From Pestalotiopsis fici W106-1 (taxonomy: Eukaryota > Ascomycota > Sordariomycetes > Amphisphaeriales > Sporocadaceae): 64,000 nucleotides of DNA. Below the pieces are notes generated by a model, which was not told the origin of the DNA, ran no database searches, and worked only from the letters and a program-made list of their open reading frames with translations. Made by a program: the position numbers and the translations under genes. Shown in pieces: positions 49,897-62,347 of this stretch; the stretch's first letter is position 1; each line of letters begins with the position of its first letter. The stretch is from the NCBI RefSeq assembly GCF_000516985.1, contig NW_006917091.1, positions 1,564,977-1,628,976 of the forward strand. Direction: 5' to 3'.

Positions 49897-50574
49897 GTAT
49901 GGCACGAGTTGACTGGAGCTCTTTCTTGTCCCCAGTGAAAGATTTCTTTTATGGCGAGCGTCTTACGCTGGCGAAGCTGCTTTTCCACGAAATCAAGGAA
50001 GCGCCCTCGTATAAGTAGAGGTTGTCAGCGTAGGGTTATTAGTTCGCCTTGAGCAATGCCATGCATTGCGTTTGTTATGTCTGGACCTGCGCTTGCTATT
50101 TTGTCAAGATAAATTAGAGTGGCACAAATACTGAGTGTCTGAGCATTTTCAAGAGCTGTGTTTGTGTTATACAATCCAGAGGCACGCAACGTATCATCTC
50201 TGGCTACAACAGCACCCAAAACGCATATGTAATACTACTAGACAAGTCTTAACTTTTCAAGTACAAATAGGTCTTATGTATTAATGTGTCAATATGAGAA
50301 TAGTAAATGATTATTCAATCACATGTCCAAAGATTTCGATGGGTATCCCGTGTGCGCCAGATTGTGCTGGTTATGTTTTGTGTTTCATAGCCCCTTTCCG
50401 ATCCAAACGCCGTACAAAACAAAAAGCAGAAAAAAAAGAGTATTGGGGGAATGGGAGTTGTTGAACGCATGCAGATGCCGCCGTCTGGAAAAGTCTTGGG
50501 TCCAGAAACAAGAAGAAAAAACGCCGATCAGTGAGTTTAGTCGTGAGGTGTTCGTAGCACGTGTATTTCTACCC
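49897..50574. other. Intergenic between convergent genes
   Basis: Convergent 3' regions of the Jac1-like gene and the F-box-like gene. No gene seen. Confidence 0.5.
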
Positions 50575-52952
50575 TCAGGATAGGCGGACCTCGGTCCACC
50601 GGACACGTTCGGTATGCCACCACTTCTCCTGGTTTTGCCCCTTTTTATCGTAGTTGATGTAGCCGTAATTGTTCCAGCGGCCGGTACACCCGTCCTTATC
50701 CTGGGTGAGATCCTCTCGTCGATCGTCAACAATGTCGGAGAGTAGAACCAGTCCACCATTGTCGTCCGATGCACCGGTGTCGGGTAACAGGTAGTAATCA
50801 ATTTTTGATGGCACCTCACCCATGAAACCGGCCATCATCCAGTTTTCGTTAATGGTGCCGTCTTCGTCAATGACGTTGACTTCAAAGCGCGGAATCTTTC
50901 GTGCCTCTTCCAGCCTCTTTTGTGCTGCCAGGCGTGCTGCGTGCAGGTCGCTGTACTTCTTGTCCATGAAGAAGGAAAAGTATGCCGGCGTGTACGGAGA
51001 TTTACCTCCTGGCGATTTGCCTGGCGTGGTCGGCGTCTTTGGTGTTGCTGGGCGTGCCTCAATGGTAGCAACCAGACCTCTTGTGCGGTACTTGTCGCTC
51101 GGTTTCTCAAGCTTTTCTACCGGCTTGCAGAGTTTCTGAAATATGCCTTCGGGATCATTGGGGGTGCGCAGCCAGCAGAGCTTGGGGAATCCATTTGCGG
51201 CAATGCTCTTGGCCAAGATCGAGTCTGCAAAGTTCGCACAGCCCTGGATGCCAGTGATATCCCAGTGCAGCTTCTTCAGTGACTGGGATACCATGTAAGG
51301 AAACAGCCAGATCTCTTCTCCCTCGGGAAGCAGAGGCGTCGAGTTTTGTACAAAAGTGAAAGATTCGAGCGAGGTGAGGCCGATAAAGATTCGAGCCAAA
51401 ACAGCGAGTGAATTTACCTCCATGTGCTCCAATCGGATGGACTTCAAGGTCTGGCAAGAAGGTCGGCTAGCAAAAGTAGACAGTCCTGTGCTGGTGATTC
51501 CTGCCATGCTTGACAGCGAAAGCACTTGTAGTTTGGGCAATGCGAGTAAGTCGGTATCGTCAAATGATGTTTGTGATAGGTTTGAGAGATGTAGTGTCTG
51601 CAGGGACGGCATGGTGGATAGGGCAGTGGCGACCAATGAGACCGGCGTCAATGCAGCGCCAGGAAGGCAGTGGATGGAAAGGGTTGTGAGATTCTTCCAG
51701 TGCATGTTGATTTCGAGGAAAGCGGTACTTTGTTGAGGAAGTAAATCTTCCGGGTCGGTGTCTGCCATGGGTCGGCGATGTTGTTGCTGGGAAGCAGAGG
51801 GTTCGATAACCCAGGTCATCTCCTTGAGCTTTTCCCGTGTCGACAATGCATGGAAGAGCCGGTTAAAGTTGTGATCATAAGACTGATGGGGGCCAATGAG
51901 GCGCTCAAAATTGGGACAAGCCATGATGATGGAGGCTGCCAGGTTGGCATACTGATCAATGGGCATACCCAGCGGCTGCATAGGGGCCTTCAGAGTGCGC
52001 ACCATTGCAGCGATCTCTGGATTCGCCCTCAATGTGCGCCGCAGCAGAACCATTCGTGATCCAAAATTGATCTTGTATCGCTTCTTCATGGCTTGCGAGT
52101 CGCTACCGACCAACTCAATGTTACCGTACCTTGCATTTGGTTAGCTCCGGGTCGGGTGCATACATGGTGCAGGATGCATGAGCTAGGGGTAGGGGGTAAA
52201 AATAAAATATAAATTCCCACTTACAAAGCTCTCCGGGCCACCTGAAGCAATTTCTTGGATGCATAAGAAACCGAGCAGATATCCCTCATCATGCAGGTCG
52301 CACAGCTGAAGCTGCCATCTTCCATGTGCAGCGTCCTCAAATTGCTCATGATGAGATCAAAGACCTCGTCAGGCATAGCAGCGCATAGTTCGCCGGGCTG
52401 CATGACCCTCCTGCGCTGCTGCTTGATCGGCGCTGGTCGCTGCCACCCATACTCTGGCCTCCTTGGATGTGCATCCCATGAGCCGAAACTTGTTCGGTGG
52501 CTGCTGACGGGTGTGCGCATTCCCGACTCGTGACTCTCTCGGGACATGACGGAGCTGGCGTTGGAACTGCTGCTGGACGGTCGGCTCATTTGGCCACTGC
52601 TGGGCGGTCGTACCATCTGTCCGCTGCTGCTCGGGGGGCGGCCCATTTGGCCGCCGGGTGGTCGACCCATTGGATTGGCGCCGGGTGGTGCAGGTCTGCC
52701 CATTTGATTATACATGACGGGTCGGTTATCGAATTGTGCGTACGAGCCGGGCTGCATGGAGGGCATCCTCCTTGGTTGGGGAATTGGTGCTCCATTGTTG
52801 CCGCGCACCATGCTCTCGGGTCTGCCTGGCCGGGCTCCAGGTGGTGTAAAGTTTCTGGGCGCTGTGTTTTGGCCGCCGGCAAAAGAATCGGAGCCGTATC
52901 CGCGGTTTTGTTGCGGCATGTAGGCCGGTCCGGGTCCCATTACAGATCCCAT
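50575..52952 (-). CDS. F-box-like protein with leucine-rich segments
   Basis: Two exons, 52952-52225 and 52129-50575; 760 residues, with a 95-nt intron that keeps frame (join reads QVARRALYGNIELVG). Residues 1-180 are low-complexity, rich in Pro, Gly, Met and Ser, with repeated GQM(G/V/S)RPPSS units. Residues about 190-250 contain an F-box-like motif, MPDEVFDLIMSNLRTL, followed by a Cys pair segment (CATCMMRDIC). The middle has leucine-rich strands (NLTTLSIHCLPG, LQTLHLSNLSQT, LPKLQVLSLSSMAG, LKSIRLEHMEV). F-box proteins recruit substrates to SCF ubiquitin ligases; whether this one does is inferred. The C-terminal region is Lys/Pro-rich, then charged. Probably nuclear or cytosolic; not part of the cluster. 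Confidence 0.85.
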
Positions 52953-55900
52953 GTTCTGGTTTCTGCTTATAGGTTGTGTGTAACTTCTGCACCTGTCATG
53001 TCTCGGTACGGAAGAGACGACAACGACAGCAGAAGAGGCGGACTTTGCTCGAATATGTTGATGTTGTGTAATCCTAAAAGGAAGAGAAGGAAAAAAATTG
53101 GCATCAGCGTCCCTAATTCAAGCCAGGTGATCCCCGGTCAGAGGGTAGAGAGACGATCGACGCAAACGTGGGGCAAGGAGATTAAAGACGACGAATGACT
53201 GCAACCTCCCTCCGCTAACAGGCACCTGTACCTAGCTAGCAAACACGGCCAACGGGCACCTCGGGAAGAACAGAAAAAAAAAAAAGTAGAGCAGGACAGA
53301 GAGTAGAGTAATGAGAGGCAGAGCAGAACAATGAATGGGCAGGCAGGTAGGCATTCGATTTTCCCCATGCGATCGGATGTTTCCCATCGTTCGGCCACAA
53401 CGGCTTGTTTGCTGCGAGACCAGCATAAAACTAAATCTCAACCAAATAGGGCCCGTTTTCGCTTCTCGAAGACATGGCGTCGGTGGTTTTCTTTCCTTTG
53501 GCTGCTGTGAAGGCGGCAACTGACTCAGGTTGACCTGTCCGTCTTTCCCGCCTGTGCATTTTGTGTGCAAAAGAGCGCTTAAACTGGAAGTCCTTGGGGC
53601 CGGGTTGCATGGTTGGTACCTTAGCCTTGGGAAAAAGAGCCCCCCGGAAGTTGGAACCAGCGACAGCGCTAGTAGCAGCAACCCAGTAGCAGCAAGCAGC
53701 AGCTTTGCGCGTGAGCTGGGCCTGTAGCAATTAAGCATCTAGCGCCACCACGATCTCCCAGTGGAAATTGGAAGCCCCTATTTCACCCCCCAAGTCGCCC
53801 GCATAGTGCTCACTAAAAGCCAAGGAGTGCAAGAGGGGAGCCTTGCTCGATTGGGGATGGGGGCAATAGAGTTGAAGGATGATCATGACGACATGTCAAG
53901 ACAGTAAGACAGGAGAGAGGAAAACCACAATCATAACTATTAGGATTAGAGTTGGGGCAGCTTCTTTCACCAACACGGGCTTTGGGCCCAGTGGCCCATA
54001 CTTTCGGGGCTCGACTACGAGACCGCCACGTGCGTCTGAACTGCCCGGAGGAAACGTGATGTTAGGTAGGTTTATCGTGTATGTAGGTAATGTAGGTGGG
54101 TGGGTAGATGGGTGGGTAGTAGTGTACTCTGTAAGAGTGCAGTGTACGAGACCACATATGAGATGGCCAGAAACAGGTGATCAACTAATGAGAGAGTGTC
54201 TTGTCTCTCGGACTTTCAAGAGACTATGGAGCACACCAGAGTGTCCATACTAGGAGAAAGAGAAGGAGGATTTGTCGGGTCACCGGGTGAGCGGTTGGCT
54301 GACCTGACCATCAGCCGCACTAAAAGTTGATGAAATAAAATAGCACTTACTTATGGTTAAAATTAGCAGACCTGCTGCTGTCAACGTGAAAACCATCTTT
54401 GGCACTACTACCACCACCACCACTGCGCCGCCCTTCTTGATGGTCGTCTGCCGTTGGTATGACCAGTGGTGGCTGTCGTCTTCGGCTGTGCGCTGGTGCT
54501 GCATTCGGCTCCGAGCTTCCCTTTGGCTTCTTAGTGAGTTTCTGGGGACTCCTCACCGACGAAGGCGACGACGACGACGAAATTGAAGTGATCCACGGCA
54601 TTTTGCCCCAAGAAATCTTCAGCGCTGAGTCAATTTGACCTGTGATCCACAACCCCAAAAGAAGCAAGTACGCAGGCGGATAGTAAAAGCCAATTTGGAG
54701 TTTAATACAACAACGGTGAGGTCAAGAAGAAAACCCCCGTCCAGTCAGTCGGTTTCGGTTTGGGGTTGGTGTTGTTGTGTGGTGCTCGATCCGCCATAGA
54801 CCTGCAATGGCCTGAACTGCTTTGCCGAAAAGAAGACGAGGTTGAAATGGAATATTGTCCGATCAACAGACTGATTCAAAAAGCGATTTTTGCAATTAAA
54901 ATTTTTTCATATAGTACAAAAAGTTTTCAAGATGGTCGGAACGCGCGTGCAAACCAGGGGACCCCCTCTTATACGGTAGGGCTTCAATATATCTATCGCT
55001 CGTACCTAACATTGTCTACCACCTGGGCACCTGCTTGCTATTGACGTGGCATCGATCGCGCTCTTGACAAAGTCAGGCAAGGCAACCTTGTCTGGCTCTC
55101 TAGTGGTCTTGGGTCTTGCGAAGGTGGAGGCTGGCGGCTGCAGACCGCAGCTCATGTATCAGCTTACAGTGATGTTTGAGGTGGCCGTCAGTCAGCATCA
55201 GGAAGCGTGGAGGTCATGGAAAGATGGGATGTTCACATCGGAGCCCGTCACTGGCTGAAAATGTCCTGCTGCGCATTTGTCCACTTGAGCAATTCGCTCC
55301 AGTCCCGCGCTTGTTACCTAACTGCTGGCGCCTCTGGGACCCCTCTGAGCCAGCTGCCCCTGTCCCTGGGCGAAGCTGCAGGCCCAAGCTACCCCCCAGA
55401 TGCCCTTGGCAGCTCTGGTTCGCCTGACATTGAGCCCGGGCCATGTGCGTCTCCAGGACCCTGGTCACAAAGCAACCACTGGAGGCGGAGCACCAGTTGC
55501 GAAAGCGGATTGTTTTTGTCGCTGGCTGCCTCTATCCAATGAATGAATGAAGCTGCGAGCTGGGGAAACAAAAGTGTCGTGGTCCTCTTCAGTGTTTGTG
55601 GGGCATTTGATTTTTCCTGCCGAATCCCGATCTTGGACAGCTAACCTACCTTACGTAGCAAATTGCATTGTACGTACTTCAGCCGCATCGTCAACAGGAT
55701 AGTAGTCGGGGTCTTTATCGGCTTTGATTTTACTAGTATTGCAACCTAGAGGCTGAAAAGAGAGGAGTAGAAGCTGAGCACGGTCGAAAGCTGCCAAGAC
55801 GGGATCTATCTTTTCCTTGCGGAAGAGCTCGGAGCCCTGAAGCGTCTAAACACGTGCATAGGTCAGGCAAATTGCGCGTATACCCACCACACCTGTAGAG

Positions 55901-57388
55901 TAGGACTGGGACCTACCTCGTATCTGCTCTTGTCAGGACACATTCGGATATTGACGTGCCCTCCACCATCTCTTGCTTTCTCTTTTGAGAAATCAAATGT
56001 CGCATTTCGGTCGTGCTTGGACGTGAATGCAGCCCTGTTTGAAACTGGTTGGTAGATAATGTAGCTGGGGGTTCTCCTGAAAAGCAATCTTCGGGACTGT
56101 ACGGGAATAGCAAAGTATCTAGGTTACATACGTAGTAGTAGTAATCAAAAGTAATGCTGACTGATCTTATTGTGAGTGGGGTGGACCCCTGGTGTAGTGT
56201 ACAGCGGAATTTTAATTCACGACCCGCACTTTGGGGCGCCATCGCCAAGAGATCTGAGCACTATTAACCATGAAGGCTAAACCTGATTGGTGCGACCGTA
56301 CTTTGTATACTGTTACAAGGAGACATCATATGTCTAGCACTTGATATTTATCGAGGTGAAATCTTGGGCAGATCACTGTCATTATGCCACAATCCCGAGA
56401 ACGCGAGTGTAACTATCCGCCATTGAGGAAATGGAGGGATTGTGCCAAGATTCAAGGAACGGAGGGGCTTGTCCTACAGTTGAGCATGAGAATATTTGCT
56501 TGGCAAGTGGTTGCCTTGAAGGAGACAATAAAGTTAAGCGCTGCTTTATATCAGCCATAGCAATAAAGTTCATAACTCAATGGGTTGTTGTGCCTGGGTA
56601 GAATATTAGGCCCCTGTCAAAAAGCACATCTTGATATCAAACTAACATTGCCTAGGCACCTTGTTGGTCTGTTGTCAACATACCAGGTGATTTCGAGTTC
56701 AGTTCCATGTTTGACGGTCGGAGTTGTTGACTGACCTATTTCATATGGTTCTACCGTATTCATTCACGTTCCATGACAGGTCGTGTGTTGTCAATGTCGA
56801 AAGACTGTTTCTCAGTGGGTAAAGGAATCAAGTAGATTACACCAGATCGAAGTAATCTGATGAGAACAACTAATCAGTCCAAGATTGTGCAAATTTTGTT
56901 TACAGGATGGACTTACAGTGGCGGATTATTTTGTGCAAACGTGATAGAGCAAACGCGACGCTAAAAATCATCAACGGTTGTGGGTTGCCCAGTGAACTCG
57001 GGGCATCAAGGTTTTCGGTGCGAGAGCTTCATCACACCTTTTTTGCCCCTCCAACTAGAGCCTAGGAGCTCATTCATTTGTTTTCTTCTTACTTCTTCAT
57101 TCACCATTCCTTCTTCTTTCTCGCTCGCACCACAAGAACCACGTTCTGCAATTCACAACTCAGCTATTTCGACAAAAGCACACTTTAATAAACTCCAGTT
57201 GCTGTCCTCACGAGCGCGCACTGAACTGTATTCCCTCTCCACGCCGCTTTTCCTTTAATCTTTGCCAAGCTCGTCTGACAAACAACAAAGTTAACAAGAG
57301 AACTGCCCGCCAGTCGCGCCGCGACACCAGCCTACCTTCAACTTTGGACACCAAGAAAACCAAGCACATTGATTCTCTCTTCACAATC
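52953..57388. other. Long gene-poor region (4.4 kb)
   Basis: No supported gene on either strand. Open frames here are short, low-complexity or antisense shadows. The part near 52953 should be the F-box-like gene promoter and leader; the part near 57388 carries a CT-rich leader (about 57080-57130) of the acidic orphan gene. Contains a four-run G tract at 54098-54116 and short ACC and GAC trinucleotide repeats near 54410 and 54565. Confidence 0.4.
54098..54116 (+). other. Candidate G-quadruplex motif
   Basis: Four GGG runs with loops of 1, 5 and 1 nt, within a GGGTAG-like degenerate repeat (54090-54118). It is not a telomeric TTAGGG array. Function, if any, unknown. Confidence 0.6.
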
Positions 57389-58222
57389 ATGTCGACGCCC
57401 GACTTGATGACCATCTTTCGGAACAGAGCCGAGGTCGGCAGACTGTACAGTATCCATGCGCGCCTCGGTCTGCGCTTCATGTTCATCGGAGGTGACAGCG
57501 ATGACAAGATCTTGTGGCTGAGAGTCTCCACCCGTACTCGCTATGGAATGGGCATGGTCACTAGTGTGGAGTTCAACCAACTTCTTGATTACTACCAGCA
57601 GGCGGGTAAGTCTTTGATTTTTTATTGTCTCTGTATGCGCGTCGCCATCATGCCGTCATCACAAAGATCTGCCGCTCAATGCGCACATTTTTGGCAGCCG
57701 TCGCACTCGAGTGGACTCGAGCTTCTGTCCACGTCCAACCAGCCTCGAGACACTTTTCACATCTCTGTTACCGTAGTCATACCACACATTGTATGATCTA
57801 ATGCTAATTATGATATAGCCGATGATGTCAAGGATCCCGAGGGCGACCCCCAGCTCCGGGAGATGATCATCAGACTAGCATGCCTCAACGCCGACGCTTG
57901 CCAGCGTGCCAACGAGCGTGGCTCGTTCACTTGCACTTCGCAGGCGTGCCACAGCACTCCCTATGAGGAGTCACTTGAGGACTCAGTTGAGGAATCAGTC
58001 GAAGACTCAGCCGAGGGGTCTGACGACGACTCAGACGAGGAGTCCGACGAGGAGGCCCTGGACCCCGTTCAGATGAGCCGTATCGCCTACGAGCGCGCCA
58101 AGGGGTTCGAGGATGACGACGAATTTTTCTACTATACTCCAGTCAACACCGCCAAAACTACCCAGGAGTATGGCGGTGGAAACGACATGGAGATTGGCGA
58201 GGAAACTGATAGGGATGACTAA
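57389..58222 (+). CDS. Orphan protein with long acidic stretch
   Basis: Exons are 57389-57605 and 57819-58222; 206 residues. The 213-nt intron is longer than most here; the join reads YYQQAADDVKDPEGDP. The start MSTPDLMTIFRNRAEVGRL follows a pyrimidine-rich leader. Residues 1-110 form a compact mixed domain (RLGLRFMFIGGDSDDKILWL, then ACLNADACQRANERG). Residues about 120-150 are a run of Glu, Asp and Ser (repeated EDSVE and DDSDEESDEE units), followed by QMSRIAYERAKGFEDDDE. I do not recognise a family. Acidic tracts often occur in nuclear or chromatin-associated proteins, but nothing more can be claimed. The gene model rests on frame continuity and splice signals only. Confidence 0.7.
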
Positions 58223-59047
58223 TGGCTACAATGTTGCCACTACGTTGAATGAGGCTGGATAGACGTGGGATGCTTGAATAATCTCCTACACAGCAATTTG
58301 GGAGTCAGAGATGGATACTTTTGAGACCTTTGGAGGAAGCTGGATCTGTACACGTGGTTCAGGAGTCTAAACATGATTCAAGGGCATTGCATGGAAACGA
58401 CAGGAAAGGAGTTTAGGGACATGGTCTTGCATTTGGTTTCGATAAGGGTACTATGGCCATTTTCGGGGGGGAATTTGTGCATTGCTTTCGACAACACGCA
58501 TCAGGAGGAGTTCAGAGGAGATATGGTTGCATCCATTTGATGCCGATACCCACAGCAAAGGAGTTTAGGGTGATTGATATTACATGATTTGAGCAAAGCT
58601 CATCAAGCAAAGGGCATATATGATCAATTCAATTGAAAGTTGATTCCGGCAGCATGAATGGTTCCTTCTTGATCATGTTGATATGAGTTCCTGGTTGCTT
58701 ATATACCTACGCAAGATATCAGTGGTCCAACCTAGGAGACTATGCTCAAACTCGTTTCACCTCGGTTAGATCAGCCAATTGATCGTAGTTAACATACAAA
58801 GAGAATCATAGGATCTGGCTTATATGTTAGATAGGGCCCCTGTCCGGAAGGTGGAGTGTCCACCAGAGCAGGATTTGAGACGAAGATAGATTGCTTGCGA
58901 CACGCCAATGGCTGCACAACCCGTATGTTCCAAGTCAGTCAGCTCAGCCGCACATTTCGCGACACAGATCCTTTCCTTTTTCTTTTTTCTTCTTTTTTTT
59001 TTCTGTCTTCTTTTCTTCCCCAAGACATCATGCTATTATAACCCAAG
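58223..59047. other. Intergenic with pyrimidine-rich promoter tract
   Basis: No gene. The 14-mer AAAGGAGTTTAGGG occurs twice (58405-58418, 58557-58570). A T/C tract at about 58970-59020 directly precedes the next gene and is typical of fungal core promoters. Confidence 0.5.
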
Positions 59048-59863
59048 ATGAGTTCTGAGCCCTACTCCGTGCATTCGGGCAAGGAGGTGACCAGGTCGCC
59101 AGAACCTCCACAGGCGTATCACGAGGGATTGGAGGTATCACCACAGCAGCACTACCAACAACCCCGATATGACGGGAATTACGCGCTCCCGGGGGCCCCC
59201 GCCCCGAAACCAGAACGTACGATATTTGGCATGCGGAGGGCGACATTCTTTCTCTCAGTAGCGCTTCTTGTGGTCATCATTGGGGCGGCCGTAGGGGGTG
59301 GAGTCGGCGGCTCATTGGCAGCCAAGAACAAGTAAGCAAAAGCAAGGCCTGAGGACTATTATAATGACCATGTTCATGGCTGACAAGAGTTGTCCGTCTT
59401 TCTCAACAGCTCTACTTGCGCCCCATGTTCCTCGGGTAGCAATACCGTCTCGGTCACGACCGTCACAGCGACAGCAGCTTCAACCCCAACAGGCACGTCA
59501 TCATCGGTCCTATCGGTACCAACCGGCGTCGTGGCGCTCGACTGTCCATCTCTTACGAATCAGGATCAAGTGATTTCACTCGCTAGCCAATCGTGGACAT
59601 TTAAACCGACCTGTGGGACCAACTACATCGGAGCTGACATTACCGCCATAATCGTCTACAGCTTCCGAGACTGTCTGCAGGGCTGCGCGGCCATGAATTA
59701 TTTTTCGGGCAACGCGACGTGTGCCGCTGTCACTTTCAATGCCAATCAGACGCTTGAGATACCCAAGGACTATGGCAACTGCTGGCTCAAGACGGGAAGC
59801 GGGCAGGTTGACGTGGGATCGAGTAATTATATCATAAGCGCAACCCTCACGTCTTCGACCTAG
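59048..59863 (+). CDS. Single-pass membrane protein with apple/PAN-like ectodomain
   Basis: Exons are 59048-59331 and 59410-59863; 245 residues, with a 78-nt intron that keeps frame. Residues 1-58 are hydrophilic and rich in Pro, Tyr and Gln (cytosolic side expected). Residues about 68-90 are a strong membrane segment (TFFLSVALLVVIIGAAVGGG). After a Ser/Thr-rich stalk there is a Cys-containing domain (residues about 155-240): CGTNYIGADI, then SFRDCLQGCAAMNY, ATCAAVTFN and YGNCWLK. The spacing of C...C..C...C.AV.F...NCWLK is typical of fungal apple/PAN-like domains, which bind proteins or sugars at the cell surface. No signal peptide, so a signal-anchor topology is likely. Role unknown. Confidence 0.8.
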
Positions 59864-60392
59864 GACTTGAAGCGACGTAGTTCAAGTCTTCCTCATGTTT
59901 TGCGCCAAGGAGTTTTTGGCATATATGCTCGTTACCTATTTCAAGCTTCACAAAGATTACGAGAGAAGGGTTAATCGATTGTATGGTCAAGTTGTAGAAG
60001 AGCTATGGGTCCAATAGAAGCTATTTCATAATCTAGAATCTAGAACTCGGTGCCAAGTTTATCGTGGTAGTGAACCGGTGCTCAAGTGTGCGAGACTCTG
60101 TCGAAACTGGAAGTTTTGAATGACACTCTCGGTAATCAACAAAACCAAAAATATGAATGATGTATGCTGATGCCCTCTTGAGGGTTAATTAAATCTATAA
60201 ATTGTGTGCTATCTCTTCATCCTTGTATAGTACTCTCCACAAAACTTCAATGGGCATATTTCTCTTTTTAAACAGAAAAAGGGAAAGAACCTGACGCTAT
60301 CACAGGTGATATCATAGCTTATTCTCTCCTATTCCTTCGCTTCAATGAGATGTAGCCGCCACGCCTCAATTCACCAGAAAGCCCATATCTGG
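59864..60392. other. Intergenic between convergent genes
   Basis: AT-rich 3' regions of the apple-like protein gene and the MFS transporter gene. No gene seen. Confidence 0.5.
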
Positions 60393-62347
60393 CTAATAGC
60401 TGGCTGTCTCGTACTTGCTCATTGCTCTTATCCTGTGCCCGTACTTGAACAAGATCCATGGGACTGGCAGCAATGCGACCGACAGGAATCCCAGCACACT
60501 TGAGGCCCAGCCCGTACCCAGCGCAGTGTACATTTGGATAGAGAAGAATGGAAAGGCAGCCGCAAAAGTGTATCTCGCCAAACTGTTGGCGCTCGAGGCG
60601 CTCGCCACATTGCTGGAGTGGTAAGCGTCACCAATCTGCAAATAAGAAATTCATCAGTCATGAGTCTGTCTACAGGGGTTGAGGAGATTTGATTGTGTAT
60701 TTCTTGTCTTTGATGATTTGAAAAGAAGGCGAAGAGATTGTCTGGAGGTTTCTAGCGGGGGATGAGAGCTGCCAGGCCAGAAAGCTTACTACTCCAATAT
60801 CAGCAATGATGTTTTAGATACCGAACATCAGATTTCAAGGCTTCATGGATAGAGCACTCACCATATTGCATACAACTAATGAACAGCCCAATGTTCCCTA
60901 TGCCAAAGAGCACAATCGCGACAATCGGTGCTGCAGGATTGACGCCTTTCTGTACCGTCCAGCCGAACCAAAACAAGCTGACGGGGAGTACGAAACTGCC
61001 GGCCATGGCCGGGTAGAGACGATACTCGGCAGGTATCTGGTGAAGTGGGAACTTGGTCGCCTTGGGCTGGTAGAGCAGTTTGTCGGAGATGCCAATGAGG
61101 AAAAAGCCGACCAAGCAGCCCACCGCAATAGCGAGAAATACGAGACCGCATTGGATTAAAGTGTAGTGGTCTAGCGTATAAAGGCAAGTTAATTCCAAAA
61201 GACTTTATCGACCACGATTCTCGCAACAATATTTATGGCTGCAAGCGACAGGATTGACTGGTGGGCATTTCCACTTACATGTAGTCTGAAAGATGTAAAA
61301 GAACGTTCCAAAGAACATGTACAATGTGCCGAAAACACAAGCAATGTAAAGGCAGATAAACATGACAATTGGCTCAGTGAGGAGCATGTGGACGGGCCGC
61401 AACAGGTCGACAGTCAGAAACTTGTGCAATGCTTTCGATAGCGGCGGTCGTGCAGGAGTGTCGAGGCCCAGCTGCTTCATTCTTCTCCGCTTGATGACAG
61501 GATGATAGGATTCTCTCGAAAAGAGCATCCAGACGGCACTCCAAGCCGAAAACAATGCTATTGTGTACTGTGTCCAACGCCAACTTTTCCTGGCAACTAA
61601 GAAGACTCCGAGGACCGGGCTATAACAATGTGAGTCTTTTTTCTCTTGGGACACCTGACAAAAGTCGATGGTGAAACATACCCTAGACCAGGACCCAGAA
61701 AGGGGCTCAAGATGTAGATTGCGGAAGGTAGACCTCGTTCGATTGGTAGATACGTTTCCTGAAGTACTCCGGATCCAATAGAGAGACTAGGTCCATAAAC
61801 GAAGCCCGATAGGAACCGCATCACACATAACCCGGCAAAGCTGTTGGTCAGTCCAGACCCCATGGCAAAGAGCCCTCCTAGCACGACTGCCATGGCAAAA
61901 ACTGCCTGTCTGCCCGCAACTTCCGACAGGGGACCGCCCAGGACAGGGCCGAGTCCCAGGGCAAATGTATAGAGTGACAATGGTAAAAAGGCTGCAGTGC
62001 TCGAGATTTCGAATTCCGTCATGAGGGAAGTGTGCGCAGGACTGATGATTGAGGTGCCGAGGGAGCTGTTGAGCCGAGTTTTTAGTATGCTCCGTCATGA
62101 TAGTGAAGAGTGGAAGAAAATTATTTGCTTACCAGGTGAATGCAATCGACATGATGGTCATAAGCTGTACATATTTCTTTGCCTTTGGCCAATTGTAAGG
62201 GTTATGCCTATCATTCTTCCATTCCAGGTCCGAGGTTCCACCTGGGTTGATGTTGGACTCGACGTCATGAGCGACATTGCCTTCATTCGAGGTGTCACCT
62301 GCCGGACGCTCCTTTTCTTGTGCGTCCATGATTGCTGATACTACCAT
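60393..62347 (-). CDS. Major facilitator superfamily transporter (fungal DHA1-type); last junction unresolved
   Basis: Exons on the minus strand are 62347-62133, 62065-61682, 61619-61279, 61170-60862 and 60635-60393, about 497 residues. The start is ATG 62347; ATG 62329 (MDAQEKERP) is also possible. The cytosolic N-terminus leads to HNPYNWPKAKKY, typical of the fungal DHA1 group. Twelve membrane segments are expected; motifs include GPLSEVAGRQAVF (loop 2-3), SGFVYGPSLSIGSG and GPGLGPVLGVFL (motif C-like). Likely a proton-coupled exporter of drugs or metabolites at the plasma membrane; substrate unknown. The first three joins are clean. The last is not: GT-AG splicing from 60861 to 60636 leaves the frame off by one. 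A 2-nt micro-exon (60790-60791) between a GGAG acceptor and a strong GTAAGC donor would restore frame; otherwise there is a 1-nt lesion. Confidence 0.8.

Noticed and set aside
53232..53738. 168-residue minus-strand open frame with a hydrophobic start
   Set aside because: The hydrophobic part comes from GCAGCAGC-type repeats, the rest is low-complexity, and it lies just upstream of the F-box-like gene, within its expected promoter.
54090..54118. GGGTAG-like repeat, possible telomeric sequence
   Set aside because: Too short and degenerate, not TTAGGG, and flanked by ordinary chromosomal DNA.
54347..54667. 106-residue minus-strand open frame rich in Ser, Pro and Gly
   Set aside because: Composition follows trinucleotide repeats; no domain or convincing start.
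55207..55542. 111-residue plus-strand open frame
   Set aside because: Overlaps a similar-length frame on the other strand; GC-rich chance frame without family features.
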